From: Dermanyssus gallinae
Taxonomy: Eukaryota > Arthropoda > Arachnida > Mesostigmata > Dermanyssidae
Direction: 5' to 3'
NCBI GenBank assembly: GCA_003439945.1
Contig: QVRM01002812.1
Coordinates: forward strand, 291,001-355,000
Length of the DNA: 64,000 bases
Shown here: piece after piece, positions 50,532 to 62,382 of the stretch
How positions within the stretch are numbered: the stretch's first letter is position 1
How the letters are laid out: every line of letters begins with the position of its first letter
Position numbers and translations under genes: made by a program
Notes under the pieces: model-generated
Told to the model about the DNA's origin: nothing
Database searches by the model: none
Seen by the model: the letters and a program-made list of their open reading frames with translations, nothing else

Positions 50532-52200
50532 CCGCCGAAAACATGCATAAGAAGATGAAGAAAAAGCAGCTTCTCGCTAAGCCTGAAGCGAACGAGCACG
50601 CAAAGAACCTCGAACAGCAAGAACGATGATGACGAAAAAGAACATTGTTGCTCCTCGGAAAAGAGGGATTGTCGATCGATGTGGGTCACCATCAATATGA
50701 TTGTTGCAAGTAAACGAGCAGTAGTAACGTCATTTATTTGGTGACGATGTTGTGATTCGAGCCCACACGTACACAGAAACAAATACACACACACACACAC
50801 ATAACCATACACTTTAGCGCACACCGTTGTATAAACGATTGTACTGTATAGCGTTTTTTGCGTTTTTACGTCAGTGCCCATCTCGCACGTGGGGTCTCAA
50901 TGCGGCGACGTAAGACGAGACACTTGTGTCGGCTATGGCAACAGAAGCGGCAGCCATCTCCTACACAACTAGATAAAACATGATGCCATCAACTCTCATC
51001 TTAGCTTACGCTTTACATTTACCATAATTATTATTATTATTGTCAATATTGCTTGGCTGTAAATCGTATGCAGAACGTTGAATAACATTGTTGTGGTCTT
51101 TTGTGAACGGGGAAAGCAGCTAGCTAGAGTTAAATTTGGCTCGCGACACAAATGGAAGAAAACTAAGGCTAAAGGGGTTTTCTCATCAGTTGTTTCGACG
51201 ACGGCACCCGACGAGATACGCCTCGGGACCACATCAGATTGAGTTTAGCCTGATGGACTGGATACTATTTGGTTTTTAGGTGAATTGCAGCATAATCTAG
51301 GTGGCAAGCTTGAATCTGTATTCGTTGTGCACGCGACCAAATAGAACGGTCAACCCCACCTTACCGAATTAGCGCTGCACATTTTAGCAACTCAAATTCA
51401 CTTTGTGTATCTAGCCAGTAATAATTCGGGCGGTGAAGTTAAGAACGGCAGCTGGGTCAAATAACTAATCGGGTGTGAAACAAACTAAATCAACCCAAGA
51501 GGAAAATCAGACAAAAAAATCAGAAAACCGTGAAAGGGTAGGGGAAGCGAAGGCGAGAAAAGAGAAGAGCACGGCCTCAGAAGGACGAAATACGCAGGAA
51601 AAGGACATAAGTAAGAGGACATCGCAACTGGAAAAGTAGAGCGTAGACTGAACATGAAAGTACGAGCGCTTGGGAAAGACAGGTAGCAGCCTTTCAATTT
51701 GACGACGTGCGGAAACTATATATATATATACATACATACATAAGACGATGGCGAACATTTTGCAACACGTGTGTTATTATTGTTATTAATCTTCTTGGCT
51801 AATTGAAAGCATCGACTTAGTCCTACCAATTTCACTACAAGCAAGTTGGTGTACAAACATGTGCTACGGCTTAGGAGCTTCGACACTAGCAGGCCATGAT
51901 ATTGTGGAGCTGTATTTAGTACCGTAATTTAAGCCTGTGGAGAACGAGAGAAAGACAAGGTTACAGTTAAGATGAAGCCCAGTTGAAAGATGAGTATATA
52001 TATACCACTTTCATAGTCACTGGTCGATTAAGGATAATGGTGAGAAGGCATTGTCGCAGCTTAATCTCGAGATTCTACCGTAGTGGTTTTTGTGTATGAT
52101 CAATTCATGCGACCTACCTTTAGCTTAGTTAGTGTTTGTAAGTATGTATCATCTAATAAATAGTTAGGGGAGACACTTTCGATGATAAACAATAAAATGC
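50532..52200 (+). other. Probable PAIP1 3' UTR
   Basis: No convincing ORF follows the stop. The first canonical AATAAA hexamers on this strand that I find are at 52155-52160 and 52191-52196, which would give a 3' UTR of about 1.65 kb. (CA)n lies at about 50787-50801 and a short (TA)n at about 51717-51730. The end is inferred from hexamers only. Confidence 0.35.
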
Positions 52201-52701
52201 AAAAAGCGAACAGTGTTTTCTACGTTGCTTTGTCCTATGTACCTCCTGGTCTGCTTATGGATCTAATTCTAGCCATTAAAAAGTGCCGACGTCCTGATGT
52301 TGACAACAGATGTCCGCTGGCACAGCACCGATCTGCGTTAGAACTTGAATCGAAAGTGTCTAACGCTGGAGGACGTGTAGGTTACTATCTACGCAAACAC
52401 CGCACATGGTCTCCTCCTTATTCGATGAAACGTATGAGGCACATAGGCGCTTTAAGCGAATGCTACCACTCCATCGCTGCGACGAGAGCCGACGGTTATT
52501 ATGCGCGGCATTACGTAACTTCAAGTACTGAGTCAAGATCTGGATCTTTCTGTTCTCTTGAATGGTACGAATAGAGGTTGATACCTTTTTCAAGGCGGCC
52601 TTCTTGGGCAAAGCTGCTTATAATAAAGTGGCGGTGGCCGGAGCCTTGGTTGCTTGCCATCCTTGATGACGTCTGCCAGGCAAGGACAAGTGGCAGCACC
52701 G

Positions 52702-52740
<39 letters not shown>

Positions 52741-52947
52741 GTACATACATAAGAAGATGGAGAGCGCCTTGTGTGTATTATTGTTATTAATATTTTGGCT
52801 AATTGTAACTATCGACTAATTCTTACCAATTAAACTACAATAATTGAATCATTGCATTTCACACGTCGTCTCTTTTGTAGTCGAGTCTGTGTGGGTTCAC
52901 ACTAGTTAGAACGCCAGTTTGTAGTAGTGATTTTAGCAGCAGTAGTA

Positions 52948-53002
52948 ATCAATTTTATATCGGTATACACTTATGAGTAGTGTATACCGATATAAAATTG
53001 AT
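52948..53002. repeat. Perfect 24-bp inverted repeat, 7-nt loop
   Basis: ATCAATTTTATATCGGTATACACT / TATGAGT / AGTGTATACCGATATAAAATTGAT. No mismatches. It stands alone in AT-rich DNA downstream of PAIP1. Confidence 0.95.
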
Positions 53003-53625
53003 CGCGCTTAATTATTTAGTATTATATGGACACCATATAGTGCTGACCCTACCAAACAACAGGTTATGTACACTTAAGTTATGGATGTTATCGCATTCCA
53101 ATACAGACGCTCAACAGCCAGCATAGAACCAGTGTGTTAACTCGCTTTGGCCATGCGCAGTCAATCAAATCGCAGACAGCGTGGGCTACACCTTCGCTAC
53201 TATAATAAGAGGGCTATCATACTAGGTTTTAAATTTCCCTATCTATACGACGGTCTTCATCTTCATATGACTTAAGAACTTGGCTGCAGAAAAGTGAGAA
53301 TAAAGGAAACTGCGCTTGAAAACTCATATTAGATTGAAAAAAGCAGGGATGTGAAGTGCAACAATCAAATGCACGAACACTTACATATTTACGACACAAA
53401 CAGCCATACAATTATATACTAATAAATACATTTTCACTATGCAAAATTTACGCGGGCTAAAGAAATAACAGTCATGCCAGGGAGCATTTCTGACCATAGT
53501 CACATATGCTATTCTGTAGTGTTCTCTAATTTGCGTCTATGCACAATATGTTAGCATGTCATACTGTTTGAAAAATACTACGAATTTTAATACGCGTTAC
53601 GGGCATCACGAAATTGAACTCTCTC

Positions 53626-53628
<3 letters not shown>

Positions 53629-53676
<48 letters not shown>
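53629..53676. repeat. (TA)n microsatellite
   Basis: 24 TA dinucleotides. Similar tracts occur at 1231-1270, 3293-3324, 7759-7787, 17976-18010, 39738-39765 and 52706-52739. Confidence 0.95.
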
Positions 53677-53677
<1 letters not shown>

Positions 53678-53789
53678 CTTTTTTAGTTAAAGGTATTTTA
53701 TTACTGTTATTTATTTATTTTGCTTATATATTAGAGGCAACAGTTGTCTCCATATGATATAAAATAAGTGAAAACGTCACATATCCTCC

Positions 53790-55678
53790 AGTTTCGAGCG
53801 TGTCCAGTCTAGCAGAGTTCCACACACAGAGGCGTGTTCAGCGTTATGTCACATGTTCAGCGATAGTCTCTGGTGCAGCGACTCGACAGCTCTAGTCTCC
53901 CTTGTTGAACGGTTGAGCGCCTTGCCGACACGTTGAATAATGGCATTTTTGGGCCAGGTCCCCCAGTGTCTCCAATGCCAGCGGGCGGAAAGCGTGGGGG
54001 TAGGTAATATTGGCATACTTTCTGCCCTTAATCACGTCTGCCAACATAGTCGCGTGACCAGCATGTTCCCTTCCCGCACTGACTATTAAAGGAGCTAATG
54101 AGTCAGTAACGGTTGTATCCCAGCACACCAGCATGGTACCCAGCTCGAAGGACGTTAGTGTCAGTCCGTCCGGTCGCTTTCCGTAATTTCTGTAGTGGCC
54201 AGGAGGCTTGACAATGCAAGGAAAGCCAGCAGACCTTAAGGCTCGGCTAAATGTCCCGTTAATGGTGTGCCTGTGGCCCCACTTGATCGCCGCATTTACA
54301 TCGGTGAGGGAATACGAGAGCTGTCCCTAGGCTTAGCCCCGCACTAATTCGAACAGTGTCGTCATCTAGTAGAGTGCCCAAATGAGCTCTGGGGAGAGCC
54401 TGTAACCAGGCCCCGGCACCTTTTGCGGAGACCGCTCTTAGCCTGGCCTTGTCAGTCGTAGTGGGGGCTTGCTCAAGGAGATGCGCAAATGTCTTCTCCT
54501 GCAGTGGGGTCGACCAGCCTGTCTGGGAAAGGGTGTCAGTGGGTATGACACCGCACAGAAAGGCTAATCTCTCGACTAAGGCTGCACAAGTGTGATCGTA
54601 GACAATTTTACCTGTGTCGTCCAGCAACTGTTTGGCCTTTTTCAATGCCTGGGACATAGAGGAGACTATGGCAGGACAAGCCAACGCTACAGCGTCAGGG
54701 CATTCCCAGTCCACCTAAGGATATGGAAAGCAGAGCCTGCAAGCCTGCATCGGGTGAAAGGCGTACGTTCCGGAGCACCTCCAGTGTTTTCAAAGTCCAC
54801 TCGTTGAATTCTCGAAGGTTTCGGTCAAGTCGAAACAATTGGCCCCTCTAAGCAAGTGCAATATTCGGACCGCCGAAAACTACGATTTCAATAGGTATAT
54901 TCCGCGATGAAATCCCAGCGCTGGAAGACTGCTGGTGGCTACTTCAAGCTTCTCTCTCCACGCGCTCCTCTAAAGCCCCAAGTAATCCCTCTCGGCAGAG
55001 AGGAACACTGAAGAGCCCAATGTCGCACTTCTGGACGATCTTGCAACCGGGAAGGAGATGGAATAGCTTCAATATATCCATTGAGATCATATTCTCGGGG
55101 CGCGTGGCGTAGATCTCGCATTTCCCGGGATTTGGGGAATATGCCACTCACCCCCTCGAAGTCCCGGACTCGCTGTGAATATCACCGATTACCGTAGCTA
55201 GGTCACCTCTAAGCACACCGTCGTCCAGGCACCAGGCATTTAGAGTACACTGTAAGGAGTCGATCAAATATTTAATGCACAAATAGAACAAGGGCGGACC
55301 TAAAGGGTCTCCTTGTTGAAGGCCGGACTGCGAAGATATCGTGGCGTGTGCAAATACCAAGTGCGACGGTTGTGCGTAAGCCGCATGTACCTGGTGAAAC
55401 ATTTCCGGGGCGTAGCATTTCACCTCTTTTAGCAACTGGTCCCTTCTGACGCTCTTAAAGACATTCCTACTGCGGGAGTTTATAAAGGCGCGGTAAGTGT
55501 GAATTCCGATCTCCGTACCGCCAGTAGTTGCAAAGCCCAACTGATGAGAACCAATTGTTGATAATATTTCAGCTTTGTTGGCAGCGCACCCAATTTTTGA
55601 AGCCAACCTCCGGAGTGTAGACGAGCATGCTATCGGGAAGAGAAAGCCGTCTTTCTTCTTGAGAGCGAATAGTCGTGC

Positions 55679-55682
<4 letters not shown>
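53790..55682 (-). pseudogene. Broken non-LTR retrotransposon reverse transcriptase with C-terminal endonuclease region (L6)
   Basis: Read on the - strand from 55682: ARLFALKKKDGFLFPIACSS and RRLASKIGCAAN (RT fingers), QLGFATTGG, the palm motif GLQQGDPLGPPLF, and CLDDGVL in place of the catalytic (Y/F)xDD box. Frames then shift near 55150 (SMDILKLFHLLPGCK) and 54714 (GAGAWLQALPRAHLGTLLDD, CKCGDQ). Finally come RHTINGTFSRALRSAG, KRPDGLTL and LVCWDTTVTDS, a PD...D pattern like restriction-like endonucleases, and PLALETLG. The segment that should carry the first RT catalytic Asp is deleted between NVFKS and VRRDQLL, and the HxxxC half of the zinc motif is also gone. The copy cannot be active. The 5' side ends in a (TA)31 tract. 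Confidence 0.8.

Positions 55683-55745
<63 letters not shown>
55683..55745. repeat. (TA)n at retrotransposon 5' boundary
   Basis: About 31 uninterrupted AT dinucleotides, directly abutting the first recognisable codons of the RT fragment. Confidence 0.95.
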
Positions 55746-55746
<1 letters not shown>

Positions 55747-56433
55747 CTTGCCGTTGAACTGTCTGATCCGCTTGCATGTTGTTGGTCATTTGGCGAAAAA
55801 ATAATATCAAACATCTTATTGAATGCCCTATGTCTATGTGCGTATAGTTGGCGTGGACAAAGTTTTGGCCATGTTGAAGTGAGCGCTGACTCTATGACAA
55901 ACAACACAATAACCTTGTTTTAGTCTTCGTCTCGCTTAATTTGACTGTAAGACAGCTTGCGCTTCCTGACCTTAACTTTGTTCGAATGTTTGCTCTCCCA
56001 TACGCCCGCACGCGGGTAATACCGATCCTCTAGGACTACGGAATGTCAGTGATCATCTTTGGCAGATAATCTGCCCAAAAATAACAAGGCTATTTTAAGG
56101 GGTCACAGTAGCTTCGGAGCTTTGTTGAAAGCACTTCTGATTTGGCCCATCTCTAGCATAAGTGCATGCTGATTCCGAAACTTCTCACCCATGTCGTGCC
56201 GTTTCGTGACTAAGGTAAGTTTGCAACGCGGATGAATAAGATAAGCCAGTCTACCGGCGACTGTATACGACTCTCCTGTACGGGCTAAGGGCGAGCGAGC
56301 GGTACAGTCATTTTTGGAAGCAGCAACTCTCACTTGACGAACAAAAGAGAAACGCGGCCACCGTAATGGGAACGGCCGCGCACTGGAGGACAAACTTTAT
56401 GCCGTCAACAGGGGAGAGTAGAGGATGCAAATG

Positions 56434-56620
56434 TGTAGACTAAGACATACGTTCACGTAGAACGACTTTCACCTTTACACGACCTTTTTTGAAATTGTTT
56501 TGTTTTACACTTTTATGTATATATTTTGTCTATATACATAAAAGTGTAAAACAAAAGAATTCCAAAGAAGGTCGTGTAAAGGTGAAAGTCGTTCTACGTG
56601 AACGTATGTCTTAGTCTACA
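56434..56620. repeat. 187-bp hairpin unit, outer copy
   Basis: Arms 56434-56523 and 56531-56620 (90 bp each, about 3 mismatches) with loop TTTTGTC. Termini are TGTAGACTAAGACATACG and its complement. It is nearly identical to the core of the adjacent palindrome (56829-57015), which has only one mismatch in the same stretch. Confidence 0.9.
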
Positions 56621-56730
56621 GTACAAGTGTGCCGCACGCACACTACGGAGTACTCGCTAGTGCTCGAATGAAAAGTATACATATGTTTAAAACATACCTT
56701 GTTAGAAAGTAAGTTCCGCCGTCGTGCGAC

Positions 56731-56763
<33 letters not shown>

Positions 56764-57215
56764 TATAGAGTCCAAAAATAGTTGGCAAAGAAAGCAAAAT
56801 TGCTATATATATTTATATATGCAAAGGTGTAGACTAAGACATACGTTCACGTAGAACGACTTTCACCTTTACACGACCTTTTTTGAAATTGTTTTGTTTT
56901 ACACTTTTATGTATATATATTTTGTCTGTATACATAAAAGTGTAAAACAAAACAATTCCAAAAAAGGTCGTGTAAAGGTGAAAGTCGTTCTACGTGAACG
57001 TATGTCTTAGTCTACACCTTTGCATATATAAATGTATATAGCAATTTTGCTTTCTTTGCCAACTATTTTTGGACTCTATATATATATATATACATATATA
57101 TATGTCGCACGACGGCGGAACTTACTTTCTAACAAGGTATGTTTTAAACATATGTATACTTTTCATTCGAGCACTAGCGAGTACTCCGTAGTGTGCGTGC
57201 GGCACACTTGTACTG
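56619..57215. repeat. ~600-bp near-perfect palindrome
   Basis: Left arm 56619-56919 is the reverse complement of right arm 56926-57215 with few mismatches, apart from (TA)n length (56731-56767 against 57076-57104). The outer ends are CAGTACAAGTGTGCCGCACG and its complement. The inner 187 bp (56829-57015) is itself the hairpin unit found again next door. TA precedes the left terminal CAGT, as in Tc1/mariner-type ends, but TT follows the right end. No ORF of note lies inside. Confidence 0.9.
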
Positions 57216-60040
57216 TTTTAGGCCAAAGTGACAGTTCTTAAGAAAAAAGATTGCATTTGAGCGCACGTTGCGCGTAGGCCGAACCGACAACTCTTTTCAA
57301 TCAACAACGTCGTATGGTATTGAACAATAGAGTAAAGAGGTACCATTAAAACAAGACATTTTCTTGTGGTCTGGGGAGCAGCAGACAACTTGCGGGTTTT
57401 TGCATGATCAGTGCTAGAGCAGACAACTGATGCGAGATCATCAGCTCGTCCGTTAGATACTTGACATCGATGTGCATCCTGACAAGATCGAGGTCATCGC
57501 CATCACGTGCATAGGTTTATGCACATCGACGCTAGATTCCTAGGTGTACACGCGACGGCAAGCCTGTACTCTAACCAGAACGTTCACCCAAATGAGACAC
57601 ATGCGCACACACACCCCGATGTGTGGATAATGGCACACATCGATGTGCCCCCCATTGCGATGTTGGAGGGGTTATGCATGATGGGTGCGCAGGTGCAGGG
57701 TAAAAAGCTTGCTGCACGTTGGCCGCAAACGAGTACTCACTGACCGCGGTGGTTGCCGTCCCCACCCACCCACCGAGTTAATAATGACCAGGGTAACACA
57801 AAAACAAGACCCTAAACAGTGGAAGTGCGTGGTGGTGGTGGTGGTGCAACCGAGCGATGATGATGATGGCGTTGTTGTGCGATGTTACGATGATGCGACG
57901 CAGATCATGGTCATGGACGTCCGCAGTGCAGATCCGGTGCAAGTCCGCCTACCTGATCGCCGAGTGGTCCCGTCGTGCACTGGCAGATGTGCCCGCACGT
58001 GAACAAGCACCTACTAAGCGCGTGCATTTGACCAGCCGATCGTCTGAGGCGGGTAGAGATGATAATGATGATCAAGCCAAGACGACGCCAATGCAATGGC
58101 TGAGTAATTGTTGTTGTTGCTGTTGTCGTGATCGTGACCGCGGCCGTCGTCGTCGTCGTCATTGCCATCGTTCGTCTGGTGATGATTCTCTGCACGGTCG
58201 GACAGCCCGCGTACGCGGGTGAAAGGGAACAAGCAGGCAATGCTGAGATTGAAAAGTCGTAGAGAGTACCTCGTTTGCTCGTCCGCCTGTCGGTCGTTCG
58301 AGCGTGTCGGTGGTGCCTCTCGGCTTACCGGGTCTCACCCCTCGTTTACGCTGGAATTGCTGTTGCTGCTGCTCTTGCTGCTGCTGCTGCGACGGCTGCT
58401 GTTGTTGCCACTACCGTTTTGTACCTACCGTGCAGCAAACACCAACCACCTCTTAAACCCCTAAGCCCCCTGCCATAGGGTGTCTGTCTGCCCCCACCTC
58501 ACCGGCTCCTCCAGCAGCAGCAGTGGCTCGTTCACCAGCTCCTTCACCTCCGTCTGCGCCCGCCGCGGTCTAACGCTCGAGCCGTGACCCAACCGTGCCG
58601 TCTGCAACTTCTACTATTACTCCACTACGGCGAAAATACGAATAAGCATCTAGCAGCGACCGTTGTTCTGGCGTGCCACGGTTGCACCTTGCAGTTGTCG
58701 AGCGATCTCGTCGTCACTTGGTCTCCTCTCGTAGGAGCCAGACTCAACACACACTTACCCCCAACTCTGCCATTTTCGTCACCCCCGAGCGACACGACAG
58801 AACACGAAGGAAAGCGAAGGACGACGAGACACAAGCAACGACACGTGTGCGACAGTCAAGAAGCCCCGACACAACACGCCCAGGTATGGACGGCAGCCCG
58901 CTTGCCTCCCCCCGAACTAGTCTTCCTCTCATTTCGCGCCGCTCGTCATGTTTGACGCGCCACAGTAGTTACAGCAAAACCGAGTGCGTTACATCATTCG
59001 TACCGCTGTTTGCTCTGCTCGACCATTGTTGCGATCTTTGATTTTGCTCTAATTATGATGGTGATGATAGATGACGATGATGATGGTGATGATAATGATT
59101 ATTCTTTAGTGTAATATTCAGTTCGTACGATATCGCGTTAAGGAACGAAGATAGTAGTAAGGAATACTTTAATTTGTGTTATTGTCATTGTTATTCGTAT
59201 AATAATTACAATATAAATGTTTTAAGTAATATTTTTAGTAGCCTAGCTTAAGGACGATTTATTCGTTTTACAGCCATGCTTGTTGTCTTTTGATGCAGCG
59301 AGATACATGCGAATGGCGTAGAGCGCGGCGAGGGTAGAAAAATTGTAATTGCCGTAAATAACGTAATGGTAAATACCGTGCCGACACTTTGTACGTCGAT
59401 AGCTTTTGTGAATGCAGCCTTCGCAGGTTAAAGCTTCTTCTATTCTACTAGAAAGCGGAAAAGAGTTGTCTAGTGTGGTATCGAGCTGCGGTTAAGGAAT
59501 GGTCCTAAACCAACTGCCGCTAGAGTCCAAAGCGACCTACAACAGAAAAGGCAGGTATTATCTGATATATGAAAGGCAGCATAAGAATGCATCTCCAATA
59601 AGCCTTTTATATCCTGAGAAATACCATACTGGCACTGAAAGCTATCGATGCCCTCCGGACTGCACGTGGCAGAACGTGAAACAAGCTTACACATCCGTTA
59701 AGTAAAAATGTACTAGGAACAGGACGACCCGTAAACCTGGGATGGCTTGCCTGTGTATCATCTTGCTATTTGGCTGCGATTCGCTCGTAAGATTACTCAT
59801 GTCCACGACATATCTGTCATACAAGTCTAACTGCTATAACAAGGCAAAAATCACTGTAGAACCTGGTACCACCACCCCAGAATAAGCGCCTGACTCAGTG
59901 GACTGTAGGTCTATTACACACTTAGAATATCTTAGAACCGGCTGCGTATAGAAGGGTCTATTCCAGACAGCTGCGGCGGATCGGAACGTGCGTGCTTGTT
60001 AGCAGCCAAACGCGACGTCAGTTACCGTTGATTAGAGATG
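57216..60040. other. No supported gene; GC-rich 57.7-59.0 kb
   Basis: The 57.8-59.0 kb part is GC-rich with GTC/GCT triplet runs and several overlapping open frames, as at a CpG-rich promoter or 5' exon. A possible donor, CAG|GTATGG, lies at about 58883. The remainder is AT-rich with no motif recognised. Confidence 0.35.
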
Positions 60041-60089
60041 CCAGATTTTTTTCTTATAGTGGCGTTTCTTATAGTTTCTTATAGTGGCG

Positions 60090-60290
60090 GCGTGGCGTCT
60101 AGGGGACTAGTGGGGCGCTAGACATGGTTGTCATCTACCGGGGTGTCGCCGGTTCGATCCCTGTTGTTGATCGAATGTTCTTTGAGCGATGCTCATTGAG
60201 AAGATAGATGATAAACCATACCGCTGAGAGTCAACGGCCATGCTGCCACAAGGACTGTTGGGAAAACCCTAGATATCTTAACATGTCCGG
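60090..60290 (+). mobile_element. tRNA-derived SINE family E, copy 2
   Basis: Head GGCGTGGCGTCTAGGGG and an exact B-box GGTTCGATCCC, then the shared body TTTGAGCGATGCTCATT ... GATATCTTAACATGTCC. Tandem TTTCTTATAGTGGCG-like repeats precede it (60049-60085). Confidence 0.65.
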
Positions 60291-60409
60291 CCTTCGGTGC
60301 ATTGAAGATATACCTCAGGTTAAGTTCCAAGCCCGTCGGAAACGGAGGATAGTCTAGAATTATAAACAACCTCCTTAAAAACGTTTTTAATTCTAGATAT
60401 GCCACTTTT

Positions 60410-60535
60410 TTTTCCTGGAAGGTTTCGGGAAAGCATGATACAGACATTATCAGCCTTAATTTGTTATTAGCAGCCTGCGTGACTAGTGTGGGACTCACAA
60501 ACTCACTAAGCCCGGATTTCTCCCCATCCTCCCTG
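60410..60535 (-). mobile_element. Retroposon family D, copy 4
   Basis: TTTTTTTTCCTGGAAGGTTTCGGGAAAGCATGAT ... AGCAGCCTGCGTGACTAGTGTGGGACTC..AAAC.CACTAAGCCCGGATTTCTCCCCA on the + strand. It is the clearest full-length match to the 36.9 kb copy in reverse. Confidence 0.6.
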
Positions 60536-60847
60536 GCGCGGTAACACTTGACATTTATTTGAAGCCATAAGAAAGGCGTACCTGCCATTCTTCTTGATTC
60601 AGCTGTACATCCGGCCTATACTGATGCATATTGATGTGCATCCAGACAGGGGACTCATGCCATGGATTGCGGCATTTCTAACCCTGTGGAGATCCAGAAG
60701 TTTTCCGGGAGTATTTAGGTTCTTTTTTCTGTCAGTAGGTCCAATGGGAACATCTTAGCTAGGACCAGGAGGGCCTCGGTTGAGACCTTCTAGTGTGCCC
60801 GGCTAAGCCTGATTGCTAGTGTCCGTTGAGTCGACCTTAGTGCTGTC

Positions 60848-61850
60848 CTATTTTTCGCCGTCTGTAGTATCATGCGTAGAGGGTCGATGATTCTGCAAAA
60901 TGCTAGTGGCTTTCAGTTTTTTATTCCTCCAATCCTTGACGTAAACCGTGTCAGGTTTGAGGCGGTCTGCTGGGCCTGTGCCGCAACATGCTTTACATGT
61001 GCCGCTCTGGTTAACATCGTGTCGAGGATCACTCGTGATACTTGCCCTTATTCCTGATTTCCACCAGGAAGCCCTCATTATAAGGCGGACTCCTTTTGTC
61101 CTCTTTCGGCTCAGTGGAAACAGTGTCTCGGTTTTATGCGGTGCCAGCGTTGGATGACTGCGACCCTCGTAATAGGGTTTTGTTTACCTCTCGCTATGAC
61201 GTGCATCAATGGTGCCTCACTCCACGTGCAAGATGGATGGCCTTCCCGATAACGGCTTCTAGCACCCCTAGGGTTCTAGTGGGCTTCACTGTGCCCACCA
61301 CAGCTACGACAAAGTGGCGCTGAGCTTCCGCCGACTGTTTTTAAACACTAAAACTTTCCCGGCGTCCAATTTATCCAGCTATAATTTGTTAAAGCTTCAT
61401 TCAGCTACTCCCGTTCCGATACTGTCTGCCCCTCGAGTGCCACTGCTTCCTTAATTTTCTCCACAATTTGCACTTTGTCCCCCCCCCCGTGGTTAGGCAT
61501 CGGAAACACAGCGCGTCTCTGTCGATCCTAGAATTCCATGCTCCATTATCACCTTCGTTTCTAGGCTGCTCCATTCCATCATTCTTGAGTCTCTTGAGAG
61601 CCGATTTCTTTTTCAAGGTCTTTGATGGTGCCCTTTATCTCTAACTTTGTATCCTCCGTGGCTCTTCCTTTATCCTCTATATGCTACTAGCCTATCCGGT
61701 AGCTTAGGGAGCTTTTTGGTCCCTTCTTCAATGCTCTTCTTTATGAGAGCGTGTGCTTCGCACAATTTTACAAACGCTTTCTATTCCTTGCCATAAAGCT
61801 GTATTTGTTTTCACGCCCAAAATTCCTTGGTTAAGGCTTGAGAGTTGGTG
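60848..61850 (-). pseudogene. Second non-LTR element: diverged gag copy 1
   Basis: Three stretches match copy 2 in order: AGCACCCCTAGGGTTCTAGTGGGCTTC/ACACCCCTAGGGTTCTAGTTCCAATG (61259/63136), TCCGATACTGTCTGCCCCTCGAG (61414 vs 63437), and CTACTAGCCTA.C.GTAGCTTAGG.....TTTTGGT (61686 vs 63524). Frames are broken throughout. Both copies lie in the same orientation about 1.8 kb apart. Confidence 0.5.
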
Positions 61851-62382
61851 TCAGCAGTAGTGCCTTTACTACAAGATTTCACCCCAAAAGTTTCGCTAAA
61901 GCTCACAATTCCGAAGTTCAGCGATGCACTGCAAGTTAGAGCAGCTATATGCTAACATAAGGTTGACTAATTTCAGTCTAGTACTAGGATCCTAAAATAG
62001 TTTCTACAGTACCTAAAAGAACACGTGTTCGATTTACAAACCGAAACCTAGATAATTATATTGTTAGCTGAAAAGTAAGCTTAACTAGTTCGCGTATTCA
62101 GCATAATGCATCAGCTTCCCCATCACGCTTGAGTTTGATTGAACTCGTTGGTCAAAGCTTCTCGTTCGATATCTGATACTCTACTCGGCCGAAATGCAAA
62201 ACAGCTTTGTTGAAATATTGCATGTAGCGCATAAACCCCAGTACACAGTTTCGCATAAAAGTACTACTCAAAGTGTGACCATCTAAAGTAGGATAGAAGT
62301 AATGCAGCGAATGATACTTAGATGCTTCAAAACCACAGAAAGCATTTCAAGCCATGTACCATGCTTTCACGCAGAAGACGCA

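Noticed and set aside
52182..52574. 130-codon frame on the + strand with ordinary composition
   Set aside because: No recognised family, no splice support, and it lies just after the putative PAIP1 polyadenylation signals. The length is compatible with chance.
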